DNA of 64,000 bases from Mesorhizobium loti (GTDB lineage: Bacteria > Pseudomonadota > Alphaproteobacteria > Rhizobiales > Rhizobiaceae): positions 1,054,001-1,118,000 of the forward strand of contig NZ_CP033334.1 of the NCBI RefSeq assembly GCF_013170705.1, in the 5' to 3' direction. Under the pieces are notes generated by a model. The model made no database searches. It worked only from the letters and a program-made list of their open reading frames with translations, and was not told where the DNA came from. Positions 1-7,744 of the stretch are shown here, in pieces (positions within the stretch are counted from its first letter, which is position 1; every line of letters begins with the position of its first letter). The position numbers were made by a program, and so were the translations under genes.

Positions 1-1221
1 GGCGTACCATTCCTGCTCAAGGAGCTGGCCTCGTCCTGGACAGGTGCGCCCAACACCAATTCTTCCTTCTATTTGAAAGATGTCGTCGCCGATTTCGACA
101 CCGAAGTGGTCCGCCGCATGAAGGCGGCTGGGCTGGTGCTGGTCGGCAAGTCGAACGCACCTGAAAACGGCTGGTCGATCACGACGGAACCGAAACTCTA
201 CGGGGTGACGAAGAACCCGTGGAAGGAAGGCATCACGCCCGGCGGCTCGAGCGGCGGCGCGGCGGCGGCGATTGCGTCGCGCATGGTGCCGATCGCCGAA
301 GCCAGTGACGGCGCCGGCTCGATCCGCATTCCGGCCTCCTGCTGCGGCATTGTCGGCCTGAAACCGTCGCGCGGCCGCGTCAGTCTCGCGCCGTTCGGCG
401 ACTATTGGTATGGCGGCGCCTATTTTCTCTGCTGCTCGCGCAGTGTGCGCGACACGGCGGCCTATCTCGACGCGGTGGCCGGCGCGCTGCCGGGCGATCC
501 CTATACGCCACCGGTGCCGGATGGCTCCTGGCTCAGCCTGTCGGCGCGGGCGCCGAAGAGATTGCGCATCGGCTTCTCCGTCACGCCGCCCAACGGCACC
601 GCCATCGATCCGGAGGTGAAGGCGGCGGTGCTGGCAACCGTGGCGACGCTCGAGCGGCTGGGACACGATGTCGAGGCGCATGACATGCCGCTCGACGCCA
701 ATGCCGTCTGGGCGACCTACACCAACATGACCTGCGTGCAGACGGCGGCGACCTTCGACTATCTCGAAACGGTGATCGGCAGGCCGGTCACCCCAGGCGA
801 CGTCGAAGCGGTGACCTGGGCGATCATCGAGCGCGGCCGCGCGACGAGTGGTGTCAGGCACATTTCCGATGTCGAGCAGCTCAGGCAGGTCGGCCGCGAC
901 ATTGTCGGCGATCTCAACGCCTACGACCTTTTCATCACGCCGACACTGACCCAGTTGCCGCGTCCGCTCGGCTATTACGACATGTCGGAAACCGACATCG
1001 ACCGCTACAATGCCAAATGGGCGGACTCCGTGTTTGCCTTCCCCTTCAACATTTCCGGCCAACCGGCGATCTCGCTGCCGCTCGGATGGTCGAAAGGCGG
1101 GGTGCCGATCGGCGTGCAGCTGGTCGGCCGCTATGGCGACGAGGCGACGGTGCTGGCGGCGTCGGCACAGCTGGAGCAGGAGATGCCGTGGATGGATCGG
1201 CGGCCGGCGGTGAGTGGTTAG
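1..1221 (+). CDS. Amidase (amidase signature family), 5' truncated by window edge
   Basis: This is the C-terminal part of an amidase-signature hydrolase that cleaves carboxamide or related C-N bonds. The reading frame is open from base 1, so the true start lies outside the window. The Ser-cisSer-Lys catalytic set is visible: the Lys in VLVGKSNAPENGW, the Gly/Ser-rich PGGSSGGAAAA and the nucleophile region DGAGSIRIPAS, followed by GIVGLKPSRGR. The substrate cannot be read from sequence; GatA is unlikely because no gatB or gatC is adjacent. A palindromic repeat begins at the first base after its TAG stop. Confidence 0.9.
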   Translation, partial: GVPFLLKELASSWTGAPNTNSSFYLKDVVADFDTEVVRRMKAAGLVLVGKSNAPENGWSITTEPKLYGVTKNPWKEGITPGGSSGGAAAAIASRMVPIAEASDGAGSIRIPASCCGIVGLKPSRGRVSLAPFGDYWYGGAYFLCCSRSVRDTAAYLDAVAGALPGDPYTPPVPDGSWLSLSARAPKRLRIGFSVTPPNGTAIDPEVKAAVLATVATLERLGHDVEAHDMPLDANAVWATYTNMTCVQTAATFDYLETVIGRPVTPGDVEAVTWAIIERGRATSGVRHISDVEQLRQVGRDIVGDLNAYDLFITPTLTQLPRPLGYYDMSETDIDRYNAKWADSVFAFPFNISGQPAISLPLGWSKGGVPIGVQLVGRYGDEATVLAASAQLEQEMPWMDRRPAVSG

Positions 1222-1361
1222 GATGTGCCGATATTCAGGTGATGCCGGCCTGCAAGCGGCGGTTCCCTGCGCTTCCGGTGCTCACGTACTTTAAGTACGC
1301 TCCGCTCCGGTTCTCGGGAACCACCGCTTTCGGCGCGGCCTGACCTGAATCTCAACACATC
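1222..1361. repeat. Intergenic inverted-repeat element, family B, long copy
   Basis: Two 19-bp arms (1222-1240 and 1343-1361) are inverted repeats matching at 16 of 19 positions. They enclose about 100 bp that contain a second small palindrome (GTAC-TTTAA-GTAC). The same arms recur in a shorter copy at 7119-7183. The element begins at the first base after the amidase stop codon. It looks like a non-coding REP- or MITE-type repeat that could fold in the mRNA 3' end. Confidence 0.75.
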
Positions 1362-1412
1362 CTACGGCGTGCAGTCCAACAGCGCGCCGCGGCTTCGGTG
1401 CCGAGATGCCAT

Positions 1413-2654
1413 TTACCCAATCGTCTCCAGCCGCCTCGGCAGCCGATTCATCGCAACAGGCCCATCCGCCGTGATCAGGAACTGGTCCTCGAGATTGAAG
1501 CTGGCGAGGCCGTCTATGTAGAGCGGGATCTCGAAGGCCAGCACCATGCCGGCCTCGATCACGACATCGCTGTCGGCCGCGATGAACGGCCATTGCTCGG
1601 AAAACACCGACTGGCCGACGCTGTGGCCGAAATGGCCGCGGCGGTAGGAGCGCAGACCTTGCCGCGCCAGGCTTTCGGTGGTGACGCGGTGGACATGGGC
1701 GAGGGAGTTGCCCGGCACAAGCGCCGCCAGTCCGTCCTCGAAAGCCCGCTCGGCGAGCGCATGCAGTTCGGCCTGGTCGGCGGAAGGCGGCCCGAAGATG
1801 AAATTGCGCGACATGTCGGAGGCGTAGCCGCCGACCGTGCAGACCATGTCGCATTTCAGCGGGTCGCCCGCCACGGCCCTGGCATCGGCGCCCTTGGCCC
1901 GGGCACCCAACGTCACATATTCGGCGGTGGCGACCGGATGCGACAGCCCTGCCGCCGCCTCGGCGACGCCTTTCCGGTAGAGCGCGACGAGATCGGCCTG
2001 GCGCATGCCGGCCATCGCGTCCACCTGCAGGCGCTCCAGCCCGGCTTCCGACAGGATGATGCCTTGCTGCAGCAGATCGATCTCGCGCTGCGTCTTGATG
2101 GCCCTGAGCCGGTCCAGGACCGGTGAACCGTCGGCGAACAGGCAGTGCGGAAGCAGCGCCTGGATGGCCGTGAAATCGGCGGCCGGAATAAAGTCGAGGT
2201 CGACGCCGAGCGTCGCGCGCGCCAGCCCGAAGTCGTCCAGCAGGGCCCGCAGCTGGTTCACCGAGCCGGCGAGATCGAAGGTGGCGGGGCGCGAGAAATC
2301 CGGCGCGCGGCCAAGCGAGGCGAGACCGGCCTCGATGCGCTCCGCCAGAAGACCGTGAGCGCCTGTCTCCAGTGGCGCGGTTTCGATCCAGATCGGGTGC
2401 GAACGCACAGTCGCTTCAGCCGCGGCGAGCCGCAGCTGGGCGACGTTGAAGTCCGCGACGACGATGCCGATCGGCAGATCCTGCCGGGCCGGTATGACGA
2501 CGAAGCCGCCGCCGGCGCGCCGGAACAGTCCCGCCGGGCCGATCCACGCCCCGGTCGCATGGTGGAAGGCCTCGGGCGCCGAGAGCACCAGCGCCCCGAT
2601 GCCGGCGCTTTCCATCAAATGCGCGGCGCGCTGGCGGTCGACAAAGCCGGTCAT
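1413..2654 (-). CDS. M24 family metallopeptidase (Xaa-Pro peptidase/creatinase-like)
   Basis: A 413-residue pita-bread fold protein of the M24 family, which includes Xaa-Pro aminopeptidases, prolidases and creatinases. The N-terminal creatinase-like domain covers about residues 1-165. The C-terminal catalytic domain keeps the five metal ligands: two Asp 11 residues apart in CDMVCTVGGYASDMSRN, His in GHFGHSVGQ, Glu in LAFEIPLY and Glu in FNLEDQF. I chose the ATG at 2652-2654 (MTGFVDRQRAAHL) because the upstream extension is Arg-rich and unlike the family. It is transcribed toward the amidase gene, so the two may share a nitrogen-compound role. Peptidase and amidinohydrolase activities cannot be told apart here. 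Confidence 0.85.
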   Translation of the reverse strand: MTGFVDRQRAAHLMESAGIGALVLSAPEAFHHATGAWIGPAGLFRRAGGGFVVIPARQDLPIGIVVADFNVAQLRLAAAEATVRSHPIWIETAPLETGAHGLLAERIEAGLASLGRAPDFSRPATFDLAGSVNQLRALLDDFGLARATLGVDLDFIPAADFTAIQALLPHCLFADGSPVLDRLRAIKTQREIDLLQQGIILSEAGLERLQVDAMAGMRQADLVALYRKGVAEAAAGLSHPVATAEYVTLGARAKGADARAVAGDPLKCDMVCTVGGYASDMSRNFIFGPPSADQAELHALAERAFEDGLAALVPGNSLAHVHRVTTESLARQGLRSYRRGHFGHSVGQSVFSEQWPFIAADSDVVIEAGMVLAFEIPLYIDGLASFNLEDQFLITADGPVAMNRLPRRLETIG

Positions 2655-2966
2655 GTGTTCTCCCGATGTCCGAGAGGGCAACGGAGCATTGCGGGCAGCG
2701 TCGATCAAGGGGCAAATGCCGACCGGGCGCCAATGCCGGCGAAATCGTTTGCTTGATCGGCTCCAGCTTGAATGGCCGCGGTGAAGCCGATCAACGACAC
2801 CGGATGGTGACCGGGCGACCGATTCCATGCCAATGGACACTGTAGTAGCTTGCTGCCGCGCCGGATTCTTGCCCGGGCAATATCAGCGCAACAAGTGCGG
2901 ATGCCGGCCTTCGGGTCGATGCTGCAGAAGCCTGCTCGATCGGCTGGCGTGAGAAAGGGATGGACC

Positions 2967-3773
2967 ATGGCGGACAAGGCGGCGAAGACGGAAGCGGTGC
3001 CGGAAAGCGGTGCCATGCCGCTGTTCTATTCCAGGCCCGAGGCGCTCAACCCGGCGCGGCACGGCTCGCTGGGCCTGACCACGCGCGGCGACCTTTCCTT
3101 CGCGCGTGCAGTGCATGCCATTCCGGTGGTGGCGTCGGAGATGCCGGCGGCGATGCGCTCCTATCCGATCGTCTTCATCGGTCCGGCCAAGGCGCCGGTG
3201 ATCATCACCGGCGTGCGCCAGGGCGAGAACCTGTTCGTCGACAAAGACGGCCGGTGGGCCGCGCCGCATTACGTCCCCGCCTATGTCCGCCGCTACCCCT
3301 TCATCCTGGCCGAGGACCCGACCACGGCGGGCCGGCTGACGCTGTGCGTGGACAGGGCAAGCGAGCGGGTCGTCGACAAGGTGCTCTCGTCCCTCGGTGA
3401 CGACAAGATAGCCCCCTTCTTCAACGGCGCCGAGCCCACGGAAGCGACGAGGCAGGCGCTGGCCTTCTGCAATCAGTTCCAGATCGACTTCAGGGCCACC
3501 CGCGAGATGGTCGAGAGGATCGACGCGCATCGCCTGTTCGCGCCGCGCCAGAGCACGGTGACGCTGGAAGGCGGCGAAACCCTCAACCTCACCGATTTCC
3601 AGGTGATCGACGAGGACGCCTTCAACAAATTGAGCGACGAGGCCTTCCTCGACCTGAGGAAATCCGGCGCGCTCACCCTGCTCTATTGTCACCTCGCCTC
3701 GACCAACAGCTGGACCTCCCTGGTGCACCAGGCGTCGCTGCGCAAGGCGGGACAAGGACGGTCGCCCTCCTGA
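2967..3773 (+). CDS. SapC family protein
   Basis: A 268-residue protein of the SapC family (PF07277 type), named from a Campylobacter S-layer locus and common in Alphaproteobacteria. Its function there is not settled. Family features are the N-terminal PLFYSRPEALNPARHGSLGL, then a central stretch with YPIVFIGPAKAPVIITGVRQGENLFVD split over the core, and the late FQVIDEDAFNKLSDEAFLDLRKSGAL. The ATG at 2967 follows the purine-rich GAGAAAGGGA at a usable distance, so I preferred it to the open frame reaching back to 2850. No signal peptide is evident. No operon partner lies nearby. Confidence 0.85.
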   Translation: MADKAAKTEAVPESGAMPLFYSRPEALNPARHGSLGLTTRGDLSFARAVHAIPVVASEMPAAMRSYPIVFIGPAKAPVIITGVRQGENLFVDKDGRWAAPHYVPAYVRRYPFILAEDPTTAGRLTLCVDRASERVVDKVLSSLGDDKIAPFFNGAEPTEATRQALAFCNQFQIDFRATREMVERIDAHRLFAPRQSTVTLEGGETLNLTDFQVIDEDAFNKLSDEAFLDLRKSGALTLLYCHLASTNSWTSLVHQASLRKAGQGRSPS

Positions 3774-4051
3774 AAGACGAAAGGGCCGGATCGCCGACAG
3801 ACCGCACAACGCCGCCTGGAAATTGGCTTGCGTGCTCAAATTTCAGGTCGCCGCAGGATCTTCGGATGTCTCGCGCATCCATCCGACCGGCGCGGGTTAC
3901 CCTATGCAATGAGCCGCGTCAGTGTCGCCCTACATCACAGATTCGAAATGTTCGGGATGAACGGCGGTCCGAAGAGCGTTTAATCATTAGTTCGCCGGGT
4001 GCTCCTGAGACTCCGAGCGCCCTTAAATCAACCGTTTTTGGGAGAACAACG

Positions 4052-4345
4052 ATGAAACATCGCCTCATTCCCATGGTGCTGGGCTTGCTTGCAACCTCCG
4101 CCGGCCTGGCCTTGGCCGCCAATGTCCACTCGGTAACGGGGACCAAGGGGCAGCCCAATCAGACAATCGGCACCCCTCAGACAGGGACTGCCACCCCTGG
4201 CAATGCCAGCACCGCGCCGGGTTCGGCCTTCAACCCGGACGGGAACGCCGGAACACATTACGCAGGGACCCAGCCGCAGAACTCCAAGAATCCGAAGAGC
4301 GTATCTCAATACGATGTTGCGGGCTTCCAGCAGTCCCAAAAGTGA
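4052..4345 (+). CDS. Small secreted hypothetical protein, Thr/Pro/Gly-rich
   Basis: A 97-residue protein with a clear Sec signal peptide (MKHRLIPMVLGLLATSAGLALA, split around residue 22) and a low-complexity mature part rich in Gly, Thr, Pro, Asn and Gln. No enzyme motif is visible. The ATG is preceded by GGGAGAAC about 5-10 bases upstream. The 278 bases before it (3774-4051) hold no supported gene. The mature part looks disordered, so it may be a cell-envelope or secreted linker-type protein. I assign no function. Confidence 0.65.
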   Translation: MKHRLIPMVLGLLATSAGLALAANVHSVTGTKGQPNQTIGTPQTGTATPGNASTAPGSAFNPDGNAGTHYAGTQPQNSKNPKSVSQYDVAGFQQSQK

Positions 4346-4385
4346 CAACCGCCTTGGCGCCGGCGTTCCGGCCGCCCAAAAACGA

Positions 4386-4410
4386 AAAAGCCGCGGGGAC
4401 CGCGGCTTTT
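4386..4410 (-). terminator. Stem-loop terminator downstream of tRNA-Gly
   Basis: An 11-bp GC-rich stem (AAAAGCCGCGG / CCGCGGCTTTT) with a 3-base loop. On the minus strand it lies 26 bases after the tRNA-Gly 3' end and ends in a T run, as an intrinsic terminator should. The A/T flanks make it potentially bidirectional, so it could also serve the + strand gene ending at 4345. Confidence 0.75.
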
Positions 4411-4436
4411 CGATGCTTGATTTCCCGAGAGGAAAC

Positions 4437-4511
4437 TGGAGCGGGTGAAGCGATTCGAACGCTCGACCCCAACCTTGGCAAGGTTGTGCTCTACCCCTGA
4501 GCTACACCCGC
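4437..4511 (-). tRNA. tRNA-Gly(GCC)
   Basis: On the minus strand the 75 bases fold as a full cloverleaf. The acceptor stem is GCGGGTG/CACCCGC, the D-arm has GTAGCTCAGGGGTAGAGC, the anticodon loop reads CTTGCCAAG with anticodon GCC, the T-arm contains GTTCGAATC, the discriminator is T and a genomically encoded CCA end follows (4437-4439). It decodes GGC and GGU glycine codons. A stem-loop terminator follows at 4386-4410. Confidence 0.97.
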
Positions 4512-4721
4512 TCACACGGCGTCTTGGCCGCAAGCCGGGCCTATATGGCTTAAGAGCGCGGCGATTGCAACAGGGAAATCGCAGCCTTTTTACAACCTTT
4601 CGAGTGATGCCGGCAAACCGCCGCGATGCGCGGATTTCATTGTGCCATCGCGCGATGGTCTTGTGTCTGACGCCTCATTGGCCGTAAACGGCGAGGCAGG
4701 AAACGGACAAAGAAGAAACCA

Positions 4722-5219
4722 ATGCCGAAGACCGAAGCCGAGCTTTTTGCCTTTCTTGCCGAACTGGGCATCGCCGTTTCGACGAAACGCCATCCGCCGC
4801 TCTATACGGTGGCCGATTCGCAGGCGCTGCGCGGCGAAATCGACGGCGGGCACACCAAGAACCTGTTCCTGAAGGACAAGAAGGACAATTTCTTCCTGGT
4901 CACCGTCGGCGAGGACGCGGTCGTCGACCTGAAGCAGATCCACCAGCTGATCGGCGCCGCCAGCCGTGTTTCCTTCGGCAAACCGGAGATGCTGATGGAG
5001 CTTCTGGGCGTTTCGCCGGGCGCGGTCACCGTCTTTGGCGTCATCAACGACACGGCAAACAAGGTGAAGCTGGTGCTCGACAAGGATTTGATGGATCATG
5101 CCGTCATCAATGCGCATCCGCTGACCAATGAGGCGACGACATCGATCGCGGCGGCCGATCTCATCAGATTCGTCGAGGCAACCGGGCATGATGCTGCTAT
5201 CTTGAAAGTCTCGGCATGA
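4722..5219 (+). CDS. Prolyl-tRNA synthetase-associated (YbaK/ProX-type) tRNA deacylase
   Basis: A 165-residue stand-alone editing-domain protein of the YbaK/ProX superfamily, of the ProXp-ala (PrdX) type that hydrolyses mischarged Ala-tRNA(Pro). Seen in sequence: HPPLYTVADSQ near residue 24, the GGHTKNLFLKDKK segment with the conserved Lys at about residue 46, and the VSPGAVTVFGVINDT segment typical of this subgroup. It would act in the cytosol after tRNA charging. It lies 210 bases after tRNA-Gly on the opposite strand. Which mischarged tRNA is edited is inferred from subgroup likeness. Confidence 0.85.
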   Translation: MPKTEAELFAFLAELGIAVSTKRHPPLYTVADSQALRGEIDGGHTKNLFLKDKKDNFFLVTVGEDAVVDLKQIHQLIGAASRVSFGKPEMLMELLGVSPGAVTVFGVINDTANKVKLVLDKDLMDHAVINAHPLTNEATTSIAAADLIRFVEATGHDAAILKVSA

Positions 5220-5303
5220 TCGCCACATGGATGGCGAAACCGACTTCCAATAAAGACATTGCGCCGACCCGCGGGCCGGCGGCGCGACCGAAAGGGTGAC
5301 GAG

Positions 5304-6323
5304 ATGAGCGACAACAATCCGTTTGGCGGATCATTCGGCAGCAATGGCGGCCAGTATGCCACCACCGTGCAGTATGGCGGAACCGCACCCGCGCCGGCAA
5401 AGGTCGCGCTTGGCGACGCGGCGGGCGCCCCTTCCGCTCCCCCAGCCACCGGCGATGTCATCAAGGACACGACGACCGCTGCCTTCGCCGCCGACGTCAT
5501 TCAGGAATCGCGCCGCCAGCCGGTGCTGGTCGATTTCTGGGCGCCGTGGTGCGGGCCTTGCAAGCAGCTGACGCCGCAGCTCGAAAAGGCGGTCAAGGCC
5601 GCCGGCGGCAAGGTCAAGCTCGTCAAGATGAACATCGACGACCACCCCTCGATCGCCGGCCAGCTCGGCATCCAGTCCATTCCGGCGGTCATCGCCTTCA
5701 AGGACGGCCAGCCGGTCGACGGCTTCATGGGCGCGATCCCGGAGAGCCAGATCGCAGAATTCATCACCAAGGTCGGCGGCAAGGGCAATGGCGCGCCGGC
5801 CGTGGCCGAGGCGCTGGCGGCGGCGGCGGAAGCCCGCGACGCCGGCGACATGCAGACCGCCGCCGACATTTTTGACGCCATCCTGGCGCAGGCGCCGGAG
5901 ACGGTCGAGGCAATCGCCGGGCTGGGTGACCTGCTGTTCGAGGCCGGCGACACGGAAGGCGCCGAGGCGTTGCTGGCGACAGCGCCTGAGGCCAAGAAGG
6001 ATGCGCCGGCGCTTGCCGCGCTGCGTGCCAAGATGGCGCTTGCCGCGCAAGCGGCGACGCTCGGCAATCCGGCCGAGTTCGAGCGGCGCCTGGCGGAAAA
6101 TCCCAAGGATCATCAGGCCCGTTTCGATCTGGCCATGATCCAGAACGCCAGGGGCGAACGCACGGCGGCGGCCGACAATCTGCTGGCCATCATCAAGGCC
6201 GACCGCGCCTGGAACGAGGATGGCGCCAGGACGCAATTGCTGCAATTCTTCGAGGCCTGGGGCATGACCGACGAGGCGACGCTGGCGGCGCGGCGCAAAT
6301 TGTCGGCGCTGCTGTTTTCCTGA
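5304..6323 (+). CDS. cnoX: Thioredoxin domain-TPR protein (CnoX/YbbN family)
   Basis: A 339-residue cytosolic co-chaperone of the CnoX type, which protects oxidised substrates and hands them to folding chaperones. A thioredoxin fold covers about residues 60-170 with the active site WAPWCGPCKQL, so both redox cysteines are kept (E. coli CnoX lacks that CxxC). TPR-like helices follow from about residue 180 to the end. The first 55 residues are a variable linker. The ATG at 5304 follows AAAGGG. The next genes, encoding a LON-domain and a Trm112-like protein, run the same way and this order recurs in rhizobia, so they may share expression. Confidence 0.88.
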   Translation: MSDNNPFGGSFGSNGGQYATTVQYGGTAPAPAKVALGDAAGAPSAPPATGDVIKDTTTAAFAADVIQESRRQPVLVDFWAPWCGPCKQLTPQLEKAVKAAGGKVKLVKMNIDDHPSIAGQLGIQSIPAVIAFKDGQPVDGFMGAIPESQIAEFITKVGGKGNGAPAVAEALAAAAEARDAGDMQTAADIFDAILAQAPETVEAIAGLGDLLFEAGDTEGAEALLATAPEAKKDAPALAALRAKMALAAQAATLGNPAEFERRLAENPKDHQARFDLAMIQNARGERTAAADNLLAIIKADRAWNEDGARTQLLQFFEAWGMTDEATLAARRKLSALLFS

Positions 6324-6443
6324 GCCGGCGGCTGTTTCGTCGCATGGGCTTGGCGTCGGCGGCGGCAGCGCCAGATTAGGAAGCTGGCGCCGGTTCGCCA
6401 ACGATCCCGGCGGCGGGAAGCGGAAGAAGTCGATGGGAGGACT

Positions 6444-7118
6444 ATGGTGCAAGCGGGAAACGCGCATTACCGGCTCGCCAAGGATCTGCCGTCGACGATC
6501 CCGATTTTTCCGCTCGAGGGGGCGCTTCTGCTGCCGGGCGGCCGCATGCCGCTCAACATCTTCGAGCCGCGCTACCTGCAAATGGTGGACGAGGCGGTGG
6601 CCGGCTCTCGGCTCATCGGTATCATCCAGCCACGTCTTGACGGCGCGTTGCGCGACGACGGCGAGCCGGAGCTCTGCAATGTCGGCTGCGCCGGGCGCAT
6701 CATCGCCTTTTCCGAGACCGGCGACGGCCGCTACCTGATTTCGCTGCAGGGCGTGTGCCGGTTCCGCATCGGCCATGAACTGACGGTCAAGACGCCGTTT
6801 CGCCAGGCGAAACCGGCGCCCTTCCTGGCCGATCTCGATGACGATCCGGCGGCGAACGAGATCGACCGGCCGGCGCTGCTAAGGGCGTTTCGCGCCTATC
6901 TGCAGGCCAATGATCTCGAAGCCGACTGGGAGAGCGTCAGCCGTGCCGAAAATGCCATGCTGGTCAACGCGCTGTCGATGATGGCGCCCTACGGTCCGGC
7001 CGAGAAGCAGGCGCTGCTCGAGGCCGCCGACCTGAAGACAAGGGCCGAAACGCTGATTGCCATCACCGAAATGGCGCTGGCGCGCGAGAATGAGGATTTT
7101 GGTTCGAGTCTGCAGTAA
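6444..7118 (+). CDS. LON peptidase substrate-binding domain protein
   Basis: A 224-residue protein made almost wholly of the LON N-terminal substrate-binding domain without ATPase or protease domains. Visible family elements are IPIFPLEGALLLPGGRMPLNIFEPRYLQMV near the N-terminus, RLIGIIQP, and the GRIIAFSETGDGRYLISLQGVCRFRI core. A strong GGAGG lies 4-5 bases before the ATG. It sits between the CnoX-like thioredoxin gene and a Trm112-like gene, all on the same strand. It may bind unfolded peptides, but its role is unproven. A family B palindromic repeat starts at the base after its TAA stop. Confidence 0.88.
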   Translation: MVQAGNAHYRLAKDLPSTIPIFPLEGALLLPGGRMPLNIFEPRYLQMVDEAVAGSRLIGIIQPRLDGALRDDGEPELCNVGCAGRIIAFSETGDGRYLISLQGVCRFRIGHELTVKTPFRQAKPAPFLADLDDDPAANEIDRPALLRAFRAYLQANDLEADWESVSRAENAMLVNALSMMAPYGPAEKQALLEAADLKTRAETLIAITEMALARENEDFGSSLQ

Positions 7119-7183
7119 GATGTGCCGATATTCAGGTGATGCCGGCCATTTTCGACTCGGCCTGACCTGAATCTCAACGCATC
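7119..7183. repeat. Intergenic inverted-repeat element, family B, short copy
   Basis: The same 19-bp arms as at 1222-1361 (here 7119-7137 and 7165-7183), but with only 27 bp between them; the internal palindrome of the long copy is missing. It starts at the first base after the TAA stop of the LON-domain gene and ends 28 bases before the GTG of the next gene, so it lies inside a probable transcript. Confidence 0.75.
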
Positions 7184-7211
7184 TTTCGATAGTTGGTCAG
7201 GAGGCGACACG

Positions 7212-7457
7212 GTGGCGGCGGATGGGCGTGACGGAAAGAATTTCAATGTCGACCCCAAGTTGCTGGAGCTTCTGGCCTGCCCGTTGACCAAGGGGCCGCT
7301 GGCCTGGGATCCGGAGCGGGGCGAGTTGGTCTCGCGGGTCGCCAAACTGGCTTATCCGGTGCGCGACGGTATTCCGATCATGCTGCCTTCGGAGGCGCGG
7401 ACGTTGTCGGCCGAGGATGTGCTGGCGCCGCCGCCCCGCCTGAGCGGACCGGGTTGA
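7212..7457 (+). CDS. Trm112-like small protein
   Basis: An 81-residue protein of the Trm112/UPF0434 family, in which small partners support methyltransferases. The core [17 protein letters not shown] followed by [20 protein letters not shown] is typical of the alphaproteobacterial form. Only one of the usual zinc cysteines remains, so metal binding is doubtful. The start is GTG at 7212, chosen because AGGAGG lies 10 bases upstream and no ATG fits. It is the last gene of the CnoX/LON-domain group and is followed by a 218-bp inverted-repeat element. Confidence 0.85.
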   Translation: MAADGRDGKNFNVDPKLLELLACPLTKGPLAWDPERGELVSRVAKLAYPVRDGIPIMLPSEARTLSAEDVLAPPPRLSGPG

Positions 7458-7493
7458 GCGGGCCGTCGCAGGAGGCGGTGCCATTCATCGCGT

Positions 7494-7711
7494 CGTCATC
7501 CCAGGGCGGAGCAGCCGCGTAGCGGCGTCGCGGAGACCCTGGGATCCATGCCGCGACGTATGTGACGTGCGAAAGCGGGCCGGAGCCGGTTGCCTTTCGT
7601 CCCACGATGTAAAGACGCTATTCTGGACCGTGGCACTCTTCGTTCGAAGTCGCGGCATGGATCCTCGGGTCTCCGCGACGGAGCTTCGCTCCTGCTCCGC
7701 CCGTGGATGAC
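7494..7711. repeat. RIME-like paired inverted repeat, family A copy 1
   Basis: Two arms of about 63 bp in opposite orientation (about 7494-7557 and 7649-7711) share a GGGCGGAGC/GCTCCGCCC motif next to GTCGCGGAGACCC and a terminal GGCATGGAT-type segment. About 90 bp lie between them. The same architecture recurs at 20938-21147. No coding sequence is supported inside. It resembles the RIME class of rhizobial intergenic elements, though identity with a named family needs alignment. Confidence 0.75.
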
Positions 7712-7744
7712 GAAAGGTGGGTGAGGGCGAAGCGGCGCCGTACG

